Source of the DNA: Nemopilema nomurai
Taxonomy: Eukaryota; Cnidaria; Scyphozoa; Rhizostomeae; Rhizostomatidae
Direction: 5' to 3'
Assembly (NCBI GenBank): GCA_003864495.1
Contig: ML133471.1
Span: 2,850,257-2,914,256, forward strand
DNA length: 64,000 nt
The notes beneath the pieces are model-generated. The model was given only the letters and a program-made list of their open reading frames with translations. It ran no database searches and was not told where the DNA came from. The number at the start of each line of letters is the position of its first letter. Within the stretch, counting starts at the first letter, position 1. The position numbers and the translations under genes are program-made. Below are positions 22,746 to 34,630 of this stretch, piece by piece.

Positions 22746-25684
22746 TTACAACGAGTTTCCGACGGCCAACCGATTTTATCGCAGCAAATGGATTCTAACC
22801 AGCAACACATCTAGATTTACTCAATGATTTAACAGCATTTAGAAAGTGAATTTCGCTGGAAACGAAATGGCTTGGTACAACAGAAAACGAGATATTTCTT
22901 TGAACTTTCTATTCTTGAGCTTAATTTGAATTCTGTGCCCAAACGATTATCCGATAAAGTCTCTCTCTCTTCCCATTTGATAATGGCTACAGAGGACTTC
23001 AGCCAAAACAACAAAGGATATTAGGCCATCTTTTCGTGAAGTTTATTTTGACAATCGCAGAATGATCTGTAAATTCCTGTTCTGCTTGACCTTTTGGGAC
23101 GAAATAACATGGCTTTTAACTTCACTGCAATTTCACTAGTTTTTAGCTCTGTACCATACGAGAATTCTTTACTGAAAAACATGCTTCACCAAAGGAGCCG
23201 TAAATCTGTCAGTTTTCGTCCAGACAATGTATAGATGCTGCGTTAATTGTTATGCTGAAATTTGACATGTCCCTCTCGCAAATCGTAAAGCTCAGATACG
23301 CTTGGAATCATGTAACCTATTCATTTTGGTTCATTGGATGGCAAATAAATATAAATACACAGCATGCAGCTTTTATAGTGAAATTTCGATGGTATTCTAG
23401 ATTTCCCAATAAGTGACGTGCTTCGTTTCCAACAAATGAGGAACTGTGGTCTCATGTGATTGCAGAAAGGTGGTCACACCAAGGTGACCGCTATCATGGC
23501 TTCAAAAACAAAGTCGAGTTGCTCGACCCTGCCCTTTCTAGGACAGTGATTGAAGTGGTGGTTCGTTTGAAGAAGAATTGGTACTCGAATGCATTCAATG
23601 TAATGTGACAAGAATTGACTGTCTCACGTGCAATGTTCGCAAAGGCTTAGATCCGCCCCTGTTTCCCTACCATCAAAGAGGGTTCGCTTTTCCTTCCAGT
23701 ACTGATATACGGAAAAGGCAGCAACCGCAACCTTTTAGAAAAGAAAGTGACCAGCTATACTTTCTCACCAACCCTTTCTCCACAGAAAATTTCGAAATTC
23801 CGAGCAAACCCTACTGCTCCAAATTTTTGGATGCTCAGGATGGGCATTGGGGACCCCTTATATGGGCGAACCCCATAATTCGCTAAAACTATATAACATG
23901 TACATCTTCTGGAAGACAAATGCATTATGTACAACTTTCCTTTAACATGTTTACCGTTAAAATGTGCAAATAAGCAATTGGAAGGCGAAATAAAGAAAAG
24001 GCCAAGTGAATATCAAGAAGGTGCGCAGATAATTATTCAATTTATGAAATGTGTGCCTTGTGTAACGAAGGGTTTGAGAAAGCGTCATCAGTGAAGGTAT
24101 GGAAGAAAGGACTGAGAACACATGCCCGAGTTAGTGAAGAAAGAGGCTTTCCTGACTTACAAAGGTGCATTTTATCATTTAGTGCTGGTGATGCTATTTA
24201 ATAAATCTAATAAAGTTTGGATCATTTTAAGTTGAAATGTATTTATAATAGACGTCCATGATAGATGCAGTGGTATTTTTTTCTTCAGTTACTTCAAAAA
24301 TCTACTTACAAAATCCCCTTTTGGTTCAGATTTGGTTCACCATGACTGCAGAAGAGAGTTGGTTGACACAAGAAAGTCATCTACACCAGATGCCTCAAGA
24401 AAAAAGCGAGTTGTTCATGCCAACGAAACATTTCAGTCATCATTTCAATGCTTTCCATGATGACTACAAAATCTGGCTTGTCATAGTGCCAAATCTTAAG
24501 CGTGTATGGAGGGAATGCGATGTTGGAAACAGATAATTTACCGTCGACAATATGATGGTGGCATTGCTCGTGATGTGATGGGTGAACACCAGATAATAAG
24601 GATTGCTTGATCAGTTAATATCAAGTGTCGCTGATTCGCCCACTAAATCACCCGCTATAGTCTCAAAGAGACGTCCTTCATTATTTTCGATATCATGTAC
24701 CCACTACTGATTTGATCTACAATAAAATCGCCCGTAATGACAACACAGTATAGATTTTAGCACGTAATTTAAAAAGCATCAGCTCAAAGTTTACTATAAA
24801 ACATCCTGGCTTGGACTTCTATAAATTACGACAAAGAAATACTTTTTCCTATTCAATTGGGTCTCACAAACAACATGTTCAGGGAGAGTCACCAGGCCAA
24901 AACGCGTTTGCGAGGGAAAAGACTTTTATACGTATAGCCCAAATCCACCTCTTTTCCCATTTATTGGATGGTCATCTTTAATAAAGTTAAGGCCGTTAAG
25001 ATCAAGTTTTTCTTTGTCAACGCTGCTGTCAATAGGAGTTTCTACAATGCCATGAAGCAAGATTCGCAAGGCATTCTGACATTGAGGGCTGCTCGTGCGC
25101 TCTTTGTTCTTATAGAGAGCTTTGTAAGATACTCAAATGTTTCATATTTGAATAACAACAAGTAATAAAAACAAGGGAATCGTTGATTAAGTTCTTATTA
25201 TAAGGAATAAAGCTTTAGGAAAGTTTCTTATGTTGAAATGTGTTCTTATTGAAGCGCTTATTGTTTAGAAAAACACGAGAGAAGAGAATGTACCTCTCCG
25301 GCCTCCCCATGGCAATGTTGTTCTTTGACATTAAAGCGTTTCTTGCAAAAGGATATCAATTGAGCTTCGACCGTTCCCTGCTCCAAGAGCTTCCCTTCGG
25401 GGCATTTTCCGCGTCCACGCACGCGCCTTTTTTATCTTAGCAACATTCAAAATGGAGGCTGGATGCGGAAAGGTGAGAAGTTGAAATATTTGTTCACAAC
25501 AACCACCTATCATCAACTAAAAATTAAAGAGGCTTTACACATTCTATTGGAGAGGCCTATATTGAACAAACAAGTTAAAAATTCGGTATTTCCCTAAGTT
25601 TTCAAATAAACAACTCAAACATAAACGCCTCATTTCTGAGCTTCAAAATTATCACCAGACTCAAACTCCGCTTTTTGAGACTTT
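22746..25684. other. Non-coding stretch, nothing assignable
   Basis: Scattered frames under 105 codons (for example 23578-23886 and 24258-24536) show no recognised motif or codon pattern. No tRNA, tandem repeat or clear transposon end was found. Confidence 0.4.
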
Positions 25685-25837
25685 TCAATGGATGTCTAAA
25701 TGATGAGGATCAGATGAGAGCTGGTCCGGATTGGTACGGAATACCTCTTTAACTTTTCTAATGCAGTCAATGGCAGTTTCTTCTTTCTTGGGCAAGGGAA
25801 TTCCGTGGATTCGAAGACCCTGTTTACAGACCCTGTT
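25685..25837 (-). pseudogene. L1-type ORF1 relic, downstream part
   Basis: The minus-strand frame reads CKQGLRIHGIPLPKKEET followed by CIRKVKEVF. The LRIHGIP core resembles the RNA-binding (RRM-like) domain start of LINE-1-type ORF1 proteins. It is cut at its upstream side by the foldback element at 25838-26469, and the matching upstream part lies beyond that element. No reverse transcriptase is present nearby, so this is a fragment. Confidence 0.5.
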
Positions 25838-26469
25838 AAAATGGAACGGTTCCAAATGGTCCGAATAGGCGTTTCGTTTACGGGAGAACTGTTGGAACCG
25901 TTCCATTTGGGACCTGCTATCCGTTCTCATTTGGCTCCGCTACAGAAGTAGCTCCATTCGGAACCGTTCTATTTGGCTCCCGTGTAAACGGACAGAACCG
26001 CTTGGAACCGAGCCGAATGAGAACGCATAGGAAACGAGAGTATTTTGCACTGGTATGGAGCCTAATAAAATATGATCTCTCAAATTTTGCAGGTTTTCTT
26101 CTGCTTGTTGACAGTCAAATTTATTTGTTTCTATTTTGATAGTTCACGATGGATCGAGTAAAGAAAACTGTGGCATTTTTTTTCCATTTCAATGTTTGTT
26201 TGGTGGCCAAAGTCCAAATTGGGTCTTGTTCATAACTTACGACAGCGAAGAATTTGCAAGGATGGAGCAACGGCGTAATGTTTTAAGACGTTTGACTACA
26301 ATGAAAAGTCGTCAAAAAGATGTAAAAGCAGGTTCTAGGTCAAGCCAGAGCATGTTACTCCCCCCTTGAAACAATGGTGGGCCCTTGAAGCGAAGCTGCT
26401 TGGAACCGTCCACACTGATGTGACCGTCCAGGGAAACGCAGGCATCAAATATTTGGAACCGTTCCATTT
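25838..26469. mobile_element. 632-bp non-autonomous foldback/MITE-like element
   Basis: The ends are exact inverted repeats: AAATGGAACGGTTCCAAAT at 25838-25856 and its reverse complement at 26451-26469. The left end also carries an inner inverted copy (25892-25910), so the first 70 bases can fold on themselves. Further gaaccg/cggttc and tttacgggag/ctcccgtgtaaa pairs lie within 25870-26010. No transposase is encoded. It splits an L1-type ORF1 relic. No target-site duplication could be assigned. Confidence 0.65.
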
Positions 26470-26600
26470 GGAAATGCTCTGCATCCTAGAGTCTTTTTCC
26501 AAACCGGCAAAATTCGCCTCGTAAACAGCATGTTTTAGTTCCAGTTGTTGAATTTTCGTATTCAATGATTCTAATGGTAAATTTAATAAATGTAATGAAT
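26470..26600 (-). pseudogene. L1-type ORF1 relic, upstream (coiled-coil) part
   Basis: The minus-strand frame reads MNTKIQQLELKHAVYEAN, then AGLEKDSRMQ, a short heptad-like coil ending in LEKDSR, before running into the foldback element. In L1-type ORF1 proteins a coil ending in LEQYSRR directly precedes the LRIHG segment, and that order is restored if the intervening element is skipped. Recognition is by pattern only. Confidence 0.4.
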
Positions 26601-28290
26601 TAAAGGTAAAACTTAGATGAATGTAATAGTTATGATGAAGAAACCTAAGGAAAAAGCAAATTCCGAGATTTCTTGAAAAGTATATTCCTTTGCTAATTTA
26701 ACGTGTTGTTTTACATTGATAGCGGTGCTGACTGTCTTCGTTCTCGAGGTATTTGCTATTGGCCAAATTTTGACATCGAAAATGGCTTGTTTCTTTCATT
26801 TTTGCAAATGAAACCAGTAGTACGTTGATTGAGAAACTCTGAATCCTGTGATAAAAAGTAATAATTTTTAACCAACATATGCTGTGATAAATCTATTACC
26901 AACATAAAAAGAGAAGAAAGTGTTCGTTTTGAGATCAGCATTTGATTCGTCAATTGCTTAGCTAACATGTAACAGGTGTTGCCATTTTTCCTAATCTGTT
27001 GTTAGAAATAACAGTAATTTGAAAGTAAGTACAGTTGCGAGTTGCAAATGAAAAATAGAATAAGCTGCAAAAATAAGTCACAGGGAGTTGAAAAAATGAA
27101 ATATATCACACACGAAATCAAACTGTTACACTTATGTTGCAAGAGTAAGGATGGTTCACTGTTCGAATCATGTCAACAATTTCTCTCAAATTTCAAACTA
27201 GGGTTAAACGAATGAGGCAAGCGGTTATCTTTCTAATGAAGATGATCTCCAACTGGGCGATGAAAATCCAACTGACATCATTGAACTCTTCTGACGATGC
27301 TAGTATCTGGTGCTACTTTGGAAGCTTTTAGGCAAAGTCTATAACAAAGATTCCTTCTATCCATAGGGTTTGTTTTCTTACTAAGAAAAATTGTTATGGT
27401 TTGTTCTCTCTGGCATCTTACTTGACAACTTTTCAACCCAAAGAAAACTGAGGAATATTGAATGAAATGAAACGGGATATGTCACCTGTTAAAAAGACCT
27501 AGATTCTTTTGGGCGCCAAATCACCCCTAGCTCATTTGTCATTTTCAATTTCAGCTCATCGAATGGTACTCTATTAGGACTTGCGCAACCTGTTATTGTT
27601 TGAAAGAGTTACTGCTTAATTTCGGTATGCTATGACTGAATTACGCAATCGCTCAGGTTGACAGCAGTTAACTACGGCGTGATTCAACTTTTCTATCATT
27701 TTTATGCTGATTACATGGCGAGGAGGCTATTGAAATGTTCTGATCAATTTTTCATGAAACATTGCAAAACATTTTTCAATTCTAGTTCGTGTTGTCATAA
27801 CTAGATTACGCAAGCAGCTGCATACAGTCATTGATTAAGTCAAAAGTATGACAAAAGATGTGTCTTGATATAATACCTTATGTCTATGAAATGGGAAAAG
27901 GAAGAAAAGCAAAAAAGAGCCTGCAAAGAAAGGCGAGGCCGCTCTTAAAAGGGCCTACACTATTTTGACTAAGGGGAAATAATCCACATTAATTTCAAAT
28001 TCATTTCCTGACGAAAAACAATGCTGTGTTTTCTTGGTGACTCCGAGAAAATCTAAGCTTCTCGTGTGAGATTCTATTCGGTTTCTGAACCTCATTGTTC
28101 TTTACTATGAAGCAGATTTGTTGAAAATGCACCTGTGATGTAGATTCGCAACCACGATACTGAATCTCTAGCTTTTGTGCCAAAATCGCATCAGATGACA
28201 ACATGGTTCTCACAGGAATGATTTGCGAGAAACTGAATGCACCATACTTCCTCAAATGGAATTGAAAATTAAGGACGCGAAAAACACGGT
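26601..28290. other. Non-coding stretch, nothing assignable
   Basis: Short frames only. No repeat, RNA gene or protein motif recognised. Confidence 0.4.
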
Positions 28291-28500
28291 GTCAGTGGTG
28301 TAGTAATCCAGCTTTAGAAAAGGGCCTGGCCAGACCAAAAGAGGGCCACATGACCTCCCCCACTTTTTGGGTCTCCAAGGGCTCTTATAGGTCTCTCGGA
28401 GGGTAATATTGGGCATGAAAAGGGCAACTTTGTATGGTGGTGTGGTGGGGGATTGTCCCTCTGGCTCCCTGGCTCCCAGCTCTTAGGCCCCGGTTCATGT
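28291..28500. other. GC-richer island with a hAT-like CAGTGGTGT start
   Basis: A locally GC- and G-run-rich block beginning cagtggtgtag at 28293. CAGTGGTGT also begins a second GC-richer patch at 30082. Such starts occur at hAT element ends, but no inverted partner or target duplication was found, so it is left unclassified. Confidence 0.2.
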
Positions 28501-31500
28501 ACTTTCCTTTGCTCTCAATGACTTCGGATTAGTCTCTTTTTAAAGAAAAGGGCAGAGCATTCCTATCTTTAAAATTTTTTTTGCTAAGTTTCAACCACGT
28601 TATGTCACCTCTGTTAATGTTTAAAAACAGCAGACAATTGTACTTTGTCATGAAGCTACAAAAGTATTATAGAGAATATCTTGAATGACATTGTGAAAGT
28701 GGTGAAGTGTGGGATACGAAATCCAGAGGAAGTAAAGGGAAACCTTTAGTAGGGAGGATATGAAATGGTAAAGCCAAAGAGCTTAAAGGAAACTGAGGTT
28801 GCAACAGCGTCATTTAGATCATTCGATTTCTTCACTCAACAAATTATGAGAATAAAAATTGACCATCCTGTCGATGTCTTTCCTTTCAAAACTCAAGATA
28901 TTCGTTGGCAATTTCGGCTCAAAGAATGTAATCAGTCAAATGACAGCGATTGTCTTAATGGTCTTAATGTCTTGGATTATGTTAACATACTTGGCTTCAG
29001 CTCAAGTCAGGCGCTTTTTCAAAATAAACAAATGCCTTGAAAACTGGTGTTTCAGATTCATTGATCTTCTCAGGAGTCTGTGTTGGTATGAGCCTCGGCT
29101 GCATACTGCTCGTTCAAGTGGTTGCTGCTGTTAAAGTCTTCTATTCTTATTTGTATACTTGTATAACGCATATTTGTATACTTACGTATATCCAAACATT
29201 TGTTACCATATTTATTTGCTACCATTTTTATTTCTTCAAAACACAGTATGAGAGGCTGAGCGCTTATGTTGATCTTGATTGGCTGAGAGCTTACGTTGAA
29301 TTACGTGGTCCTTATTGCCGGTAATCCAAGCATGGCTCTCCAAGGTGTTGAAAAATGGGTTTGAATGACTTTTCGTGGTTTCGAAGATGGCTCATAAATA
29401 GTTTGACATGATTCTGGATAGCAGTTCCCTTTTTTTTCTTCGATATAAATCCTTTTGGCAGCTACCTTCAATGCACGCTAAAAGTGGTGTAATATATGTC
29501 ACATGGGCTTATATATACAACTTTCCCCCACCCTTTCGAGATGTCTTCAACAGAAGGTATATCTGATATATTTCCATAAGCAGCTAAAAGCGAAGTGTAG
29601 GCGACGAGGACTGACTAAAGCATCTTGTTCATAAAACGATGAATACCTGGAATTTTCTACTTTTTCGACTCCTCTCAACTCTCACTTCTTAGAATGTGCA
29701 TAGAGAGTAAGGGTGAAGGTCTTAACAGAAATTCAATGCAATAATAGGAGTGCAAAGGTAAAATGGTTGTACGAAGGAATCTAGCTAGTGACAAGTGGGA
29801 TGCGATGCGACAACCGAAATGTGGAGTGAGCAATGGAATAAACAAACAAGAGTGACTAAGACTTGAAAATATCAAATTAAAAAACCAAAAAGGAAGGCCA
29901 CCTATAACAATAAGACAACTATAACAAAGTGCTTTCTCATATACATTTAAAATTTGGCGACAATTTTACTGTAAAAAGACTAACTTTGCTTTAAATTCTA
30001 GGCATAACGTCATTATTGGCCTCGTTATGATGCTCTTAAGCAATAAACTTGCTTGCCCTCAGCCAAGTCCAACTTGCTATTCAGTGGTGTGCTGGGACTA
30101 GGTTGCAAAGGGGGCAAAGGGTAAAAATGTCAACCCTTTTAGTTACCTTTACACGCTGCTTTAGCTAACTTTACACATTACCACATGTAGATAAAATTAG
30201 TTTAGGAATTTATAAGAAAAGAGGATAGAATATCATGGGTAAATTATTATAGCCACGAATAACTGGAGTCGGTGAAAAAGGGCTTTAAAACTTATCATTA
30301 CCCATGTGATAGTAGCTGAAAGATCTTTGAAGCTGAAATCATTCTTTGCGTCTCTGTTGAAAAGTAAAAATGGCTATGCGAAAGAAGAGATTCAGGTAGC
30401 ATAATATGACTTACTTTGGAACACGCCAATTTTCATGTGGTGCTAAGAATATCAATGAGGTTGATATTTTCTTTTACCATCATTCTAGTATTTTAGACAC
30501 TATCAAATAACCATTTGTGAAATGAACGATTTTTAAATGCTGACAGCTACATAACTACGATACCATTAGGAACATCTGAAAAAATGACATCAGAGCGGAA
30601 ACTCTGCGAGAGAGGCTGTGATAAACAGAAGTGTTGTCATAACTACGAAACGTGTTGTTCTGCTGGGCTTGTTCCTCTTGTGATTTATCGTCTCGGCCGT
30701 GAGAATCAATTCATAGCAGCTAGGCCTTGTCCGAACACTGACAGTTGACAATTGAGATCACAGCCATGTTCAATGTAAATATTTTAGTAAATTCATTTAA
30801 GATGAAAGTTAGGGTGATCACCCCTGCCCCTACTCTGCCTTTTTGCCAGACCATGGGGCCTGACGTTCTATTGGATTTTCGGCCTTTTCTCATTTTCCGA
30901 TTTCACGTTCTAGTTGTGTTCGCTTAAGTTAAGAATGCCTTCAAAACAAATCTTAAAATTTGGCAATAAGCCATTGATCGATGGATTATCTACTGCTGCT
31001 CTTGTACAAGCAATTCCGGGAAATCGGGGCGGACTGAAAATATTTTTTGAATGTCAAAGGTCGCATAAATAATGATGGGCGTACCTCGTGGTTTTTTCGC
31101 CTCCGCGGGCCTCATTCAAATGGAATCCAGGTTAAATATTACCTTTGGAATTACAATAACCATATTACAATGGAACCGATGCAACAAAGGAGATCCGTTG
31201 ACGTGTCTCTGAAAAAACAATGATACAGTCTCACTAGAGGATTACACTTCAAACCGGGGTCCTGTGGATTTTTATGTGGATACAATGGCCAACGACGGGA
31301 AACAAGAACAGGGCGAAAAGCAGCAGTTCAGTATGGTGTGACTGAGTATCAAGCCGATGTCTGCCGAGCGCTTCTCCGTCCAATATCAATCCCTTTTGAA
31401 GAGACATTCCTCAGAAGGGCCTATTTGAATAAGAAACGCACAGACGACCAGTTTGTGAAAAAAGAGATTATCTCTCGGCCGCTGCAATCAATAGTGATAA

Positions 31501-32217
31501 TGATTGAAATTAATGCATCCTTTTAACGGCAATCAAGCATAGAGAGTTTTTCGAGACAGAAACGACTGGACACTCTCCAAGATTTACTCGATGTGTATGT
31601 ATCAAGCTATTCTCGACTGTTTTTCAAGAGGTATGCAGTTGATTTTTTTTCCATATTGTGCTTAATCAATCGATCAACTGTTCCATTCACCTTGTTTACG
31701 ATATCGTCACGGCTAGCCGCTTTTGCAAGGATGTCATTTTATTTGTCTGAATCGATTCCGCTCTCGTCTGAACTTCGAATCATGTTTTCGCGGCAGCTTG
31801 CTCTGTAAACAAAATGATGCGTGTATTTGCGGCTCCGTTGAAGTTATTTGTCAACTTGAATTGATTTCAACAGTGGTACGTGAGTAGGCCCTCCGTTTCA
31901 CCACTCAAGTTGACCGAGCCCACCAACTGTGCCTTTGTTTATATGGTTGCTCAAAAGCGCACTTGGGTTTCTTGTCAGTTCTATCATGTCACTTCGTCAA
32001 GGACAACAGCTTCGTCACAACAGTTTGTGTTTTGTAAGAAAATTTTAATTAAAAGCTGTCATTTTTCAGGCTTTAAAGGGTTGCATTGCAGCTACGGTTT
32101 TCCAATCAAAGTTTTTTCCTCGTTCTTTTATCTGAATTTCCACGGTTGAAAGTTTTTAACGGACTTGGTAAACCTTATCGAAAAGCAAACATTTACCTCT
32201 CAGAACAATTGAATTGT
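28501..32217. other. Non-coding stretch; unexplained hydrophobic frames at 28859-29324
   Basis: Two overlapping plus-strand frames at 28859-29134 and 29037-29324 each contain one hydrophobic segment. They match no family known to me and may be chance. The rest of the stretch shows no assignable gene, RNA or repeat. Confidence 0.3.
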
Positions 32218-32218
32218 C

Positions 32219-32305
32219 ATGTATTGTATTATACTGTGTTATGTTGTATTGTCATGCATTGTGTTATATCGTATTGTACTGTATTCTGTTGTATTGTGTT
32301 GTTCC
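32219..32305 (+). repeat. Degenerate TGTAT/TGTGT pentanucleotide repeat
   Basis: Imperfect tandem 5-bp units (tgtat, tgtgt, tgtac) over about 85 bases. Simple-sequence expansion with point decay. Confidence 0.75.
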
Positions 32306-32941
32306 AGTGTATGAGGTGAGGTGACCCTTGATTCTCAGCTTGAGATTTAAGAATCACCATCTTTCCTAATGAAAGAAGGCTAGTTTTGTGTCTCGCAGTC
32401 AGTTGGGTCAAACACAACAACCCAGCACCCCCATCATCCTCCGGCCTGTTTCCTAGACACATTTTCCTGCTACGCAAAGAAATCAACACATGGTTATGTG
32501 GAAACACCCTGCCTGTCCTCCGTAATCTAGGAGGGCGCATAATTAAGGGGGGGGGGGCATTTGGCCTCTGTTCATGAACAGGCTAATGTTTGCATGTATT
32601 GTTTTTATTTCTGCCTTTTGGTATTTTATGGTGCACAGACGGGGGTAGCGTAACATTGCAAAAAGCTTCTTTAAGCCTACTTACTGGAGTCTTATTAGCG
32701 CGGTGAAGCTTTTTTAGCATTTTTGGAACTCTTTTAAAGAACACTTCGTCAATCTCTCGAGAAAAACGCATGCGAAAATTGTGCTCTACATCACCTCTTT
32801 CTAGAGCTAGCTTTAGAGATTTCGCCTTGCTTGGAAAAGTTGACTGAAAATTGCCGAGTTGGATTTTCAGGGATTGTGGCTCGTGAGTTTCCAGTATGAT
32901 TTTCATGAACATTTAGTTGGTTTCTTTGTATAAAAGTCCCC

Positions 32942-33071
32942 GAGGGGCAATTCACTCTTGCAAATAGCTCACGAGATTTCCACGAAAATAATAGGATTTC
33001 CAGGGATTTTTCGATAAAACAATAGGATTTTCACAAAAGGCGTACGAGATTTTTGGAGTGATTTGCCCCTC
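32942..33071. mobile_element. About 130-bp inverted-repeat element (MITE-like)
   Basis: GAGGGGCAATTCACTC at 32942-32957 is matched in inverted orientation by GAGTGATTTGCCCCTC at 33056-33071, with one mismatch in 16. The interior is AT-rich with recurrent aggattttc motifs. Too small to code. No clear target duplication. Confidence 0.5.
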
Positions 33072-33250
33072 AAAAGTCCCTGTGGAACATTTCGTCTCCA
33101 AAGACTTTTCACCTACACAATTCGGCTCTTGTCTGCATCTAACTCTTTGAAGTTTCCTCGTGATGTGCATTTTAATGATGACACTTCAACTCATGCAATA
33201 TTCTTGCAGCCTCGTCTAAAGATATTATATCATATTTGATGCTGCTTGGC

Positions 33251-33400
33251 CAGGGCCGCATTTACGAGTGTCGCGGCCTTGACCCAATGCTGATAGGACC
33301 CCCCTGAAATATGCCGAAGAAAATTTTGCCGAAGAGAAGCAGCACTTGTAAAGAAAACTTTGCTTGGGGCCCGGGCCCAGTGGGCCCACCACGTGTAATT
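33251..33400. mobile_element. Possible hAT-derived non-autonomous fragment
   Basis: Starts cagggccgcattta, similar to hAT terminal sequences of the CAGGGCCGxATTTA kind, and passes through a GC-rich palindromic ggcccgggccc stretch near 33368. The opposite end was not found, so the element may be truncated. Confidence 0.3.
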
Positions 33401-34051
33401 GCGTCGCTGTGTTTGGTAGAAGGCGAGGCTTTGGCTGTGCTATTTCCAGCCCTTGCAGGAACTGGATTAAGAGGAAAGGACGCCACGCTCAGTGGCCTGC
33501 GCCTTTGTTTCTGTCATGGGCACCGTAGAAAGTGTAAGCTAAACCATATCACGCCAAATCAAGGCTCACTCGATTAAAAACAAGTATAATCGTGTTGGGA
33601 GTTTTATACTAATAGACTTTGATGTTTGGCATATTGTCTGGTATTTATCTTAATGAGGATTTTTGTAATCGGATGCTGACGCTTGTAGTGCAGAACTACA
33701 TTCTTCAGACCAATTCTCTGAAATTCAATGGTTGTGTAGGGGTGATTACTGGCTTTGTTACTGATTTTCGCATAGTCATATGGTTCTTAAAATACTGCCT
33801 TGAGCTCTCTGCTTTAAGCGTGTGACGTTTTGACAGTGCTTTTTGGTGTAAATTTGGTATTTACAATTTACACAATGCCGTTAAACGTATGAACTAGGTA
33901 TTCTGTTAGCAGAAAATAGATGAAGTCAGTCCGGATAGGCGTTACACCATTGGTCAATCCAGTGGTGGCCTTGCGGGGCAGTCAAAGGTGCAGCAAAGAA
34001 ATGATAGAGCGCCAAACCTTATTTTGGTTAGTTGCGCTGCTAATAAATCGT

Positions 34052-34105
34052 AATGTATGTCAGCGCAATTAATGTATGTCAGCGCAATTAATGTATGTCA
34101 GCGCC
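34052..34105 (+). repeat. Short 19-bp tandem repeat (about 2.8 copies)
   Basis: Unit aatgtatgtcagcgcaatt repeated directly, with the third copy incomplete. No other role visible. Confidence 0.9.
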
Positions 34106-34521
34106 ATATGCGGCCTTTTTCAAGGAAATACGGCGCTCGTGTATAGCATAGGCAACTGACTATTAGTTTAAAGAATGCATCCATAATTAGGCTACCAGCT
34201 GTCATAATCATTATCAATATTATTATCAAACTGTTGCTGCTTCTGTTCTCTCAACACAATTTACAGTGCCCAAACTTCACCTAATAACCTTCTTATTGCA
34301 GCCGAATTCCAATGCAGTTTGTCGCTTTAATTCTCTACGAAAATTAGCAAGGTTGAATTTCGACGACTGGTTCTCAAAGGCAAATGCCGTATTCATAGCC
34401 GCGAAAGTGTCACGCAGTCCCACAAAGCCGTCTCAGTAAATGGTTTGAGCTGGCTCATCGAAAAGGCTCATCGAAAGTGCCTCGCTGTTCCCTGGCCCAC
34501 GCCATGAACTTAAAAGGGGAG

Positions 34522-34630
34522 GGGGGCCATGCCATGAATTGAACTTGTTATAAGTAGCTCGAATCTGCTACATTTTATGGCTATATTGGACTTTTATTAT
34601 TCGCAAAAAAGTTGGAGAGGCATGGCCCCC
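34522..34630. mobile_element. About 110-bp inverted-repeat element (MITE-like)
   Basis: A perfect 12-bp inverted pair: GGGGGCCATGCC at 34522-34533 and GGCATGGCCCCC at 34619-34630, flanked by GC-rich sequence (ggggagggg on the left, ggttgtgtgggccc on the right). The true ends may lie slightly outside. No coding capacity. Confidence 0.4.

Noticed and set aside
23464..23500. ggtcac/gtgacc inverted pair resembling a nuclear receptor element
   Set aside because: Six-base half-sites with a 6-base spacer are expected by chance in 64 kb, and no gene is nearby.
28859..29324. Possible multi-span membrane protein remnant in two frames
   Set aside because: Hydrophobic segments occur in different overlapping frames without conserved motifs or clear splice junctions. 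I could not name a family.
30082..30140. hAT-like CAGTGGTGT start, also at 28293
   Set aside because: No inverted partner, target duplication or shared interior between the two sites. A nine-base match is not enough.
32229..32912. Minus-strand frames of 103 and 109 codons
   Set aside because: One runs into the TGTAT simple repeat and the other abuts an inverted-repeat element. No motif supports coding.
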